Shown here: one piece after another, positions 52,204-59,106 of the stretch | Layout: each line of letters begins with the position of its first letter | Numbering within the stretch: the stretch's first letter is position 1 | Source: JBEBVQ01 sp037190845 | GTDB lineage: Bacteria; Bacteroidota; Bacteroidia; Chitinophagales; Chitinophagaceae | Length of the DNA stretch: 64,000 bases | Reading direction: 5' to 3' | NCBI GenBank assembly: GCA_037190845.1 | Contig: JBBCJI010000002.1 | Span: 97,337 to 161,336, forward strand | The notes under the pieces: model-generated | Told to the model about the DNA's origin: nothing | What the model saw: the letters and a program-made list of their open reading frames with translations, nothing else | Database searches by the model: none | Made by a program: the position numbers and the translations under genes

Positions 52204-52233
52204 GGGTGGAATGAAATTTATAAATCGTTAGTG
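52204..52233 (+). promoter_or_regulatory. Conserved 30-base element upstream of the DUF892 gene (ECF-like promoter?)
   Basis: Matches 43319-43348 at 25 of 30 positions, including GGAAY and GTTAG spaced by 14 bases, which looks like an ECF-type sigma -35/-10 pair. It lies 35 bases before the DUF892 start at 52269. The regulatory role is an inference. Confidence 0.5.
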
Positions 52234-52268
52234 TCATCTTTTAATTGAAACGCTTAAAACAAATCATT

Positions 52269-52820
52269 ATGCCAAACACTAAAACAGCCGGAACTGCTAC
52301 GAAAGCGACCGGCCAGAAAAACATGGAAGAATCAAAGTTTCATCAGTTATTCCTCGACCAGGTAAAAGATATCTACTGGGCGGAGAAACAGCTACTCAAG
52401 GCCTTGCCGAAAATGCAGAAAGGCGCTACTTCAGAAGAGCTTAAGGATGCTATAGAAACACATATTGAAGAGACCCGGATCCAGGTAGACCGGCTGGAAG
52501 AGATATTCGATCTGTTGGGTAAAAAAGCAGTAGGCAAAAAATGTCCGGCTATGGAAGGGCTTATTGAGGAAGGTAATGAAATTATCAGTGATACGGAATC
52601 CGATTCTATGGTTCGTGATGCAGGTATCATCATCGCTGCGCAGAAAGTAGAGCATTACGAAATAGCTACTTATGGAGGACTTGTGGCACTTGCGAAAACC
52701 ATGGGGCACACTGAGATTGCGGAGCTGTTACAGAACACGCTGGAAGAAGAAAAAGAAGCGGATGTGAAGCTTACAGAAATAGCTGAGCAATTCGTAAATG
52801 AAAGTGCGTCTGAAGAATAG
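52269..52820 (+). CDS. yciF: DUF892 (YciF-like) ferritin-like protein
   Basis: 183 residues. The first ~20 residues are a Thr/Lys/Ala-rich tail; the rest is the four-helix DUF892 domain, with the ferritin-like pattern FLDQVKDIYWAEKQLLKALP, HIEETRIQVDRLEEIF and ISTxx-like EHYEIATYGGLVALA followed by LEEEKEADVKLTEIA. YciF proteins form dimers of ferritin-like fold and respond to osmotic, heat and desiccation stress. The ATG at 52269 is used. Together with the KGG-repeat protein at 46762 it recalls the enterobacterial yciGFE set. Confidence 0.88.
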   Translation: MPNTKTAGTATKATGQKNMEESKFHQLFLDQVKDIYWAEKQLLKALPKMQKGATSEELKDAIETHIEETRIQVDRLEEIFDLLGKKAVGKKCPAMEGLIEEGNEIISDTESDSMVRDAGIIIAAQKVEHYEIATYGGLVALAKTMGHTEIAELLQNTLEEEKEADVKLTEIAEQFVNESASEE

Positions 52821-52907
52821 TGCGAAATGACATGTGCCCCAACCGATGTAATTACCACAGGAATTTTAATGAATCTATTTATTATTTACTTTATAAAACG
52901 AACCAAA

Positions 52908-53147
52908 ATGAACACAGATTTTAATGCAAGTCACGACGAGGGAAAAGTAGCTAAGGCCATCGAGGATAAAACAGCAAGGATACCTTCCGACGTTTTTTTA
53001 TGGACTTCTTTGGGTGCTATGGCTGTATCGGCTACGTTGAAGTGTATGGGGCATAAGCATGGAGCATTGTTTGTCGGACAATGGGCAGCGCCTTTTCTGC
53101 TGTTAGGTATTTATAATAAATTGGTGAAGCAGAGCGGTCATGATTAA
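52908..53147 (+). CDS. Small conserved protein, paralog of 56494-56742
   Basis: 79 residues. The motif IPSDVFLW, then a Cys-containing ATLKCMGHKHGALFVG segment, and GQWAAPFLLLGIYNKLVKQ are shared with the protein at 56494-56742 (IPSDIFLW ... GQWLAPFLLMGIYNKLVKQ). The middle and C-terminal segments are hydrophobic, so it is probably membrane-associated. Family of unknown function. It lies directly after the DUF892 gene and may be co-transcribed. The ATG at 52908 is used. Confidence 0.75.
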   Translation: MNTDFNASHDEGKVAKAIEDKTARIPSDVFLWTSLGAMAVSATLKCMGHKHGALFVGQWAAPFLLLGIYNKLVKQSGHD

Positions 53148-53175
53148 GAAAATGGCATACCCTCTGACGTTGTAT

Positions 53176-53262
53176 CAGGTACAGATTGTGAATTGCTAAT
53201 CGCTTTGATGGTATTCAAAGTATGCATGCAATAGCAATCTGTACCTGATCAAAATGTCCGGA
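53176..53262 (+). pseudogene. Decayed copy of the 43394-43759 gene
   Basis: The 87 bases align without gaps to 43562-43648; the first 18 bases (caggtacagattgtgaat) and two later blocks (aatagc and ctgtacctgatc) are identical. In the original frame there are two stop codons (TAA and TGA) after NCxx, so it cannot encode the protein. It lies 29 bases after the gene at 52908-53147, completing the duplicated segment. Confidence 0.75.
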
Positions 53263-53300
53263 CATCAGAACGTAATGAGTATAATGCAAGGCCCAAAATC

Positions 53301-55805
53301 TTATTGTCTGTCCGGCAGGATCAAACAGAATATAGTCCCTTTTCCGGGAGTTGATTCAGCGTAGAGTGCCCCGCCATGGTTAGTTGTAATCTTTCTGCAC
53401 AAGGCTAACCCAATACCTGAGCCGGGAAATGTTTCCCGTCCATGCAGCCGCTTGAATATTTCAAAAATGTGATCGGAATATTGCTTCTCGAAACCAATTC
53501 CATTATCCTGCACACTGATCTTGTGATAGGTTGCAGAAGGAACAGGTGTTCTGATGTAATCCTGTACTTGTTCTGCTGTTAAGACGTGAGCAGAAATGGA
53601 AATGACCGGCGGCACTCCTTGCCTGGTGAACTTAAGGCTGTTGCTGATCAGGTTACAGAATAGCTGGTTCATCTGCAGATCTACGGCTTCCACTATTGGC
53701 AGTTCACCCAGCCGGAATGTAGCGTTCTTTTCATGAGACAAGAGTTCAAAATCGTGAAGTATATCCTTTACAACATTATTGAGGTTCACAGATTGATATA
53801 CCACACCTGATTTCTGCAGCCGGGAAAAATCCAGAAGATCTAGTATAAGCAACCTCATACGTTCTGAAGATGCATGTACTCTGGACACCAGGTCAAGACT
53901 TCCCCGGGATATCATTTTATCCCTGGAGAGCATACTGATATATACCTGGATCTTACGCAATGGCTCCTGGAGGTCATGACTGGCCACATAAGCATATTGC
54001 GCCAGCTCGTCATTGGAATGCCGTAGCTGTTCATTGGAAAAGGTAAGATCACAGTTCATAACCTGCAGCTTCTCTATTGCCGACGCCAGCTCTTCAGTGC
54101 GTATACGTACTTTCTGCTTCAGCGCGGCCTGCAGATCACGTTGTATCGTTATGTCCTGTGCAGTACCGCTTATGCTGACGGCATTACCGTACTCATCATA
54201 CCTGGCTTGTCCGCTGGCATGAATAACACGTGGCGCTCCTGTAGTCGCGTTGATGATTGTATATTCTTCATCGAAACGACCGGTTCCTCCTTTCTTCAGC
54301 GCCGTTTCCAGGGCAATGCGGATCCGCTCTCTGTCGTTCTTGTGAATGCGTGGTGATCCTCCTGGGTTTACAACTGCGTTCTTTATGCCTAACCAGTGTT
54401 GCAGCCGGCCGGAATAGGTTATTTTTCCGGTCAGGGCATCGAGACTCCATGTGCCGAGTTCTGCGAGCTCGATGGCATTACGCAGCTCGGCTTCTTTCTC
54501 CTCAAGCTTGTATTGATGCGTTCTCTCGGTGGTGACGTCGCGGGATGTGCCTTCTATCTTAACCGGTTTACCGCTCTTGTCAAAGAATGCGCGCCCAATA
54601 GCACTGATGATCCTCTTCTGTCCTGTTCTGGGACTGACAATCACATATTCTTCCCGGTACAAACCGTCAGAATCCGGTTCCAGTGTCCTGAGCAATGCGT
54701 TGCGTACCCGCTCGCGGTCATCTTCATGAATGCACTGCATGAATGCTTCGGTATTTGATTCTATAGCTGAAATGCCGAGCCATTCAGCCATGCGGGGAGC
54801 AACTACAGCTTTGCCGGATGGCAGGTATACCGTCCAGTTTCCCAGCTCTGCCAGCTCTACTGCATTGTTCAGGATCACTTCTTTCTCTTCCAATGCCTGG
54901 TGGGCCCGCACTTGTTCCGTAACGTTGGCGGATATTTCCAGTATGCCATACACGTTACCATGCTCATTCCGTAATGGTTTATAAGAAAAATCAAAATAGC
55001 GAGTCTCCAGATTTCCGTCTATCTCGAGGACAGCAGGTGTGCTGGTGGCCGAATAGGGTTCTCCGGTAGTAAATACATTGGCAAGGATATCCGGGAATGG
55101 CTGGCCCTCAAGTTCTGGCACCGCTTCAATAAGCGGCTTCCCGATAGCCGATGCGCCTTTGCCGATAAACTGAAGGAATGTTTTGTTGGCCACTTCAATA
55201 GTCATTTCCCTGCCGGTAAAAAGACAGGTGGCAATTGGTGCTTCTTCGATCAGCGAACGGAACCTGGCCTCTCTTTCCCGCAGGGCCATCTCTGTACGCT
55301 TGCTTTCTGTAATGTCTATTGCGTGTACGATGATGCCTGTTACATTACCATCTTTCTGTTTATCCGGCGTACATACGACGCTTAGCCATCTGGAAGGACT
55401 TTGACTGGCAGATACGGGTACTTCAAACTGTTCCTGCTTACCTGCATATGCTCTGGCCAGATAGGGAGCTATCATGTTATAGGTAGTATCACCGATAAAG
55501 GTGCGTATGGTGACGCCAATGGCTTCTTTTGCATCTACATGGTGCCATTTCATGAATGTTTCATTGTAGTATGTATAGCGCTGCTCCGCATCAAGGTAGA
55601 AGATCATGGCTGGTACCGAATTGATCAATAGTTCCAGATGTTTTTCTTTTTCCTGTATCTTCTGCTGCATCAGCGCCGTGTCTCCCCGCACAGGTAAAAT
55701 GATGCCTGTTGAAGCAGGTGGAATGCCGAATATGACTATAGACTTATCACGCAGATTGCTGATATAATTAGATGTTCCCATATTCCAGATACTCCCAATA
55801 TCCAA
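53301..55805 (-). CDS. Multi-PAS sensor histidine kinase
   Basis: 834 residues, cytoplasmic. About four PAS/PAC units at ~45-165, ~175-295, ~305-425 and ~430-555, each ending in VTEQVRAHQ, TSRDVTTERTHQ or AQDITIQRD. A coiled coil, HisKA with VASHDLQEPLRKI (phosphoacceptor His), and an ATPase domain (N box NLISNSLKFT, G1 DNGIGFEKQ, G2 GSGIGLAL) follow. Same HisKA type as the kinases at 18098 and 22768. An ATG at residue 9 (55781) is an alternative start. No adjacent regulator. Confidence 0.92.
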   Translation of the reverse strand: MDIGSIWNMGTSNYISNLRDKSIVIFGIPPASTGIILPVRGDTALMQQKIQEKEKHLELLINSVPAMIFYLDAEQRYTYYNETFMKWHHVDAKEAIGVTIRTFIGDTTYNMIAPYLARAYAGKQEQFEVPVSASQSPSRWLSVVCTPDKQKDGNVTGIIVHAIDITESKRTEMALREREARFRSLIEEAPIATCLFTGREMTIEVANKTFLQFIGKGASAIGKPLIEAVPELEGQPFPDILANVFTTGEPYSATSTPAVLEIDGNLETRYFDFSYKPLRNEHGNVYGILEISANVTEQVRAHQALEEKEVILNNAVELAELGNWTVYLPSGKAVVAPRMAEWLGISAIESNTEAFMQCIHEDDRERVRNALLRTLEPDSDGLYREEYVIVSPRTGQKRIISAIGRAFFDKSGKPVKIEGTSRDVTTERTHQYKLEEKEAELRNAIELAELGTWSLDALTGKITYSGRLQHWLGIKNAVVNPGGSPRIHKNDRERIRIALETALKKGGTGRFDEEYTIINATTGAPRVIHASGQARYDEYGNAVSISGTAQDITIQRDLQAALKQKVRIRTEELASAIEKLQVMNCDLTFSNEQLRHSNDELAQYAYVASHDLQEPLRKIQVYISMLSRDKMISRGSLDLVSRVHASSERMRLLILDLLDFSRLQKSGVVYQSVNLNNVVKDILHDFELLSHEKNATFRLGELPIVEAVDLQMNQLFCNLISNSLKFTRQGVPPVISISAHVLTAEQVQDYIRTPVPSATYHKISVQDNGIGFEKQYSDHIFEIFKRLHGRETFPGSGIGLALCRKITTNHGGALYAESTPGKGTIFCLILPDRQ

Positions 55806-55962
55806 AAGAGTAACTAAAAAAGCTTGCCAATGTATACAGTAAAATGCAGGCCCCTTTGATGCTCCCGGATATACTGGTAAGAGCGCAGCGTATTTTTTTG
55901 AATGGAACTGTCTGATAGTCTGGCTGGTAACAGATGCGGGAACAGCTCGCCTGGCGTGTTAA

Positions 55963-56421
55963 GACTGTGCCCGGGTCATCAGGGAGATCCTTGAAAATGC
56001 AGGGGCCGACTGTTATTGCAAAACATCCGGGGCAACAGGTTTACATGTATATGTGCCGCTTGGCGCAAAATATGACTATGCCCAGACCCGCAGTTTTGCA
56101 GAGCTGATCGCCCGGCTGACACAGGAGCAACTACCGGACATCACTACGCTGGATCGTTCACTGGCGAAAAGAAGTGAAAAGCAGATATACCTTGACTATT
56201 TGCAGAACAAACCGGGAGCAACTCTGGTCAGTGCCTACAGCCTGCGCCCGTGCCCCGGTGTCTACCCCGCTGGAATGGAAAGAAGTGAAAAACAGCCTTG
56301 ACCTGCTGCGGTTTAACATAAAGAATACGTTGAAGCGATTGGAGCAGAAAGGGGACTTGTTTGCGCCGTATTGCGTAAGGGAATAGACATGGAAAAGATC
56401 CTGAAGCATCTTTCTGTTTGA
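55963..56421 (+). pseudogene. ligD: Broken DNA ligase D polymerase-domain fragment
   Basis: The reading from 55963 begins right after an in-frame TAA. It gives ILENAGADCYCKTSGATGLH, then VYVPLGAKYDYAQTRSFAEL, IYLDYLQNKPGATLVSAYSL and, after a one-base frameshift near 56255, PVSTPLEWKEVK and FNIKNTLKRLEQKGDLF, and after another shift VLRKGIDMEKILK to a TGA at 56421. This is the end of the LigD primase/polymerase domain. LigD with Ku repairs double-strand breaks by end joining. At least two frameshifts and the upstream stop make it non-functional. Confidence 0.85.
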
Positions 56422-56493
56422 AAGAATTGGCGTGCGTATTGATGTTCCGGTCTCCCTGTCTGCTTGCCCAATTTAGATAAAGGGGCAATTACT

Positions 56494-56742
56494 TTAATAG
56501 TCTTCATTGTGGTCTTGCTGTTTTACCAGTTTATTATAGATTCCCATGAGTAAAAATGGAGCAAGCCATTGACCCGTGTACAATGTATTGTGATCTTTTT
56601 TCACCATGTTATAACGAAGGGCGGATCCGATACTGTCTAAGGCGATCCACAGGAATATGTCAGACGGGATTTGTGAGATACGTTGTTCTACCACTTTGGC
56701 TATTGAGCCTTCTTTTCCGGTTTGAGCGGGTGTTTGCAACAT
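56494..56742 (-). CDS. Small conserved protein, paralog of 52908-53147
   Basis: 82 residues. Shares IPSDIFLW and GQWLAPFLLMGIYNKLVKQ with the 79-residue protein at 52908. A hydrophobic middle segment suggests membrane association. The N-terminus (MLQTPAQTGKEGSIAKVV) is polar. Function unknown. Having two paralogs within 4 kb, one beside a DUF892 gene, suggests a stress-linked family. Confidence 0.7.
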   Translation of the reverse strand: MLQTPAQTGKEGSIAKVVEQRISQIPSDIFLWIALDSIGSALRYNMVKKDHNTLYTGQWLAPFLLMGIYNKLVKQQDHNEDY

Positions 56743-56781
56743 ACAAATGATTTTGATAGTTAATGATGGTTTAAGAGGCCA

Positions 56782-57003
56782 TTACCGGTTCCGTGTATTC
56801 ATGCTGCCACTTGGGATGGTATATTCGATTGACAGTATTTTCCCCCGATACCGTTCAACGTTTTTTTCGAGATTCTCTTCAGTGTACAATTCCAATATCT
56901 GAGATTCTCTGTCATAGTTATGAATGACAACTTTATATTTCTTCACAAAAGATACCATCTCCTGCAGATTCACAAATTTTAATTTGAGTCGTTTCATAAA
57001 CAT
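56782..57003 (-). CDS. Small hypothetical protein
   Basis: 73 residues, beginning MFMKRLKLKFVNLQEMVSFV; an ATG two codons on is an alternative. Mixed alpha/beta pattern with a basic surface (LKFVNLQEMVSFVKKYK) and the segment ILELYTEENLEKNVERYRGK. No family recognised. It sits between two other small genes on the same strand. Confidence 0.45.
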   Translation of the reverse strand: MFMKRLKLKFVNLQEMVSFVKKYKVVIHNYDRESQILELYTEENLEKNVERYRGKILSIEYTIPSGSMNTRNR

Positions 57004-57140
57004 ACGTTTGTTGAGGAAAGGGATTGAATGAAGAACCGTAACCGGTATAGTGCGGACTTATCTGTACCAGCATGTTATTCTTTTTTTGAAAAGAATTATA
57101 AATGCTTTACCGGCTGTGATCACATCTGATATACGTAAGC

Positions 57141-57416
57141 TTATGGCGCCGGATGCTTTTTATCATGCCAGTTGGTGTTGTCATCAGAACGGTTCAACAT
57201 TGTATCGGTCCGCTTCCTGTTTGTCTGGTCTGTATTGTTATTATTCCGCTCATGCTGCTTGTACCGTTGATTTGTACGGGGTGTGTCCCTTGTGTCCGGT
57301 CGTATATTTTTCCCGGTATCCTGGTATGCAGGCGGATCCCTGTGCCGGTTTTCGTTTTGTGCTGTTGCTGTGGTAAGGATAATAAATGCTGTTGCGGTTA
57401 ATGCTATCTTTTTCAT
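57141..57416 (-). CDS. Small exported Asn/Arg/Asp-rich protein
   Basis: 91 residues. A signal peptide (MKKIALTATAFIILTTATAQ) is followed by ~70 residues of Asn, Arg, Asp, Thr and Lys with almost no hydrophobics, such as NNNNTDQTNRKRTDTMLNRSDDNTNW. Like the protein at 49884-50132 in length, composition and signal peptide placement. Probably disordered and exported. Function unknown. Confidence 0.65.
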   Translation of the reverse strand: MKKIALTATAFIILTTATAQNENRHRDPPAYQDTGKNIRPDTRDTPRTNQRYKQHERNNNNTDQTNRKRTDTMLNRSDDNTNWHDKKHPAP

Positions 57417-57734
57417 ACGGTTTATTTTAGTTTTCTGGTTAGATAAAAAAATTACTATACCTGCCCTTCAGAACAAGAGAGTAGGATTGTCGGGTTTTGC
57501 AAATAAATTACAATGCCCTGCCCATCTTATGAAAATGGAAATTGAATTGCTGTATGTACCATGTATTGCAAAGCAATACGACCGTTCCCGGAGAAAAAGC
57601 GGAACTACTCATTCTTATTATAAATTCATGCCAGCCTCAGGTATAGCAAGTAAATATCTGTATGATAATATTCTGTGGCTGTGTGTCGTGTCTTTGAGTT
57701 GTGAAATTTGGGCATCTATTTCCACATCTGTCAC
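57417..57734. other. Intergenic region with no supported gene
   Basis: No domain-bearing frame seen. A rightward open frame from 57283 overlaps the small exported gene and lacks conserved features. The region should contain the promoter of the leftward gene at 57416. Confidence 0.4.
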
Positions 57735-58919
57735 TCATGCAATCGGGAAATAACAACTGAAAATGACGCCTGTATCCTGACTGTTTTCCGCGATGATATA
57801 ACCATCATGCATTTCACATATCTTCTTGCTCATGGGGAGCTCGATACTGCTTCCGCCCTGAGGGTGAGGATTTGAGATATAATTGCAGAGGCTGAACATA
57901 TTTGGTATTATAGCCGCATCAGCTATGCGGTCATTACCGGAAAACTGCAGCACCTGATAACGCTTATGTTCGTAAGCAACGGAATGACCCACATCTTTTC
58001 CTTCTACGACATCGCTGGTTATCCTGATAATTAATGGCCAGTCTCCTGTGTGAGACCTGATAATATTGTTGATAATGCTATAAAACAGTTTCTCAAGATG
58101 CGCCCTGGATCCTGATATTCTGGGTAGCGATTGTGCCTCTATCGTGATACCTTTATTAATTATCTGGTTCTTTATCTGGCTTTTTACAACCTGCAGCACC
58201 AGGTTCAGGTCAATTTCTTCCTGCTTAAACGTTTCAGGATCAATGATGCTTAATGAACCGATCTCGTCTGTAAGCAATCCCATCTTCTGAGCGGCTGATT
58301 GTATCTTCCTGCAGTAAGATTTTGCACGGGTGGTGAGCGACGCGCCTTCGTCCTGTATAATGATCTCGGCAAAGGAATAGATCTTTCTCAACGGCAATTT
58401 GAGATCGTTCCCGGCGATGTGTGCGAAAGCGAGGATTTCTTTATTCAATTCTTTCAGCTCGCTATGCTTTGCCAGTAACTCTTTATTCAGCCTTTGTAAT
58501 TCATTTTCCGCTTTAATCCGGTGCGCCACATCATGTATTACTACAAGGACCGCCGTTACGGTATCGTCTTCTTGTTTAAGCGGTATAAAATGATGCTCAT
58601 AATATGCTCCGTTGTAGGAACCGCTTTCGTGCGGTACAAAAACCTTAAAGCCGGATAGGGCAGACCTGATGGCTTTTCGTATTTCCTGGTTTTCTGCAAA
58701 GCCGGGTAATGCTTCCGTGATCGTTTTCCCAATGATCGTGTCCTTTTCCACATTCCATTTATTCGCGCATGTTTTATTACATGATATAATCGTTTGATGA
58801 TGATCGAATGCAATTATCTGGTCTATGCTTGCATCATTTAGTTGCTCTGCAATGGTGGCACGTGCACTCAGCTGTTGTACCACATCCTGTATATTTCCTT
58901 CTGAACCAATGTTTTCCAT
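57735..58919 (-). CDS. PAS-domain histidine pseudokinase
   Basis: 394 residues. A PAS domain (~25-135; SIDQIIAFDHHQTIISCNK) is followed by a HisKA-like helix in which the expected ASHDLxxPLRKI reads AGNDLKLPLRKI, so the phosphoacceptor His is Asn171. The ATPase-like part has a weak N box (INNIIRSH), no DxGxG G1 motif (SGNDRIAD) and GGSSIEL in place of GxGxGL. It can therefore not be an ordinary kinase. It may sense a ligand and regulate a partner kinase, such as the one divergently encoded at 59107. Whether it folds and functions is an inference. Confidence 0.82.
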   Translation of the reverse strand: MENIGSEGNIQDVVQQLSARATIAEQLNDASIDQIIAFDHHQTIISCNKTCANKWNVEKDTIIGKTITEALPGFAENQEIRKAIRSALSGFKVFVPHESGSYNGAYYEHHFIPLKQEDDTVTAVLVVIHDVAHRIKAENELQRLNKELLAKHSELKELNKEILAFAHIAGNDLKLPLRKIYSFAEIIIQDEGASLTTRAKSYCRKIQSAAQKMGLLTDEIGSLSIIDPETFKQEEIDLNLVLQVVKSQIKNQIINKGITIEAQSLPRISGSRAHLEKLFYSIINNIIRSHTGDWPLIIRITSDVVEGKDVGHSVAYEHKRYQVLQFSGNDRIADAAIIPNMFSLCNYISNPHPQGGSSIELPMSKKICEMHDGYIIAENSQDTGVIFSCYFPIA

Positions 58920-59106
58920 GGTGTCTGTATTGGAGGTGGCTTAATGTTTATATGGTTGTTAACAAAACTGAGACAACTCAGTTTGTTAAAGATATTCTTT
59001 TTGTCTTTTGTGCAGGGTATCTGTGACTATTTTTTAAATTAAAACCTGAATGATTCCTGATATTGGTTCAATATTTTAATGTTAACTTGATGTATGTAGT
59101 TATGCC

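Noticed and set aside
57283..57753. 156-codon plus-strand frame
   Set aside because: It overlaps the small exported protein gene at 57141-57416 and the end of the pseudokinase gene, with no conserved domain.
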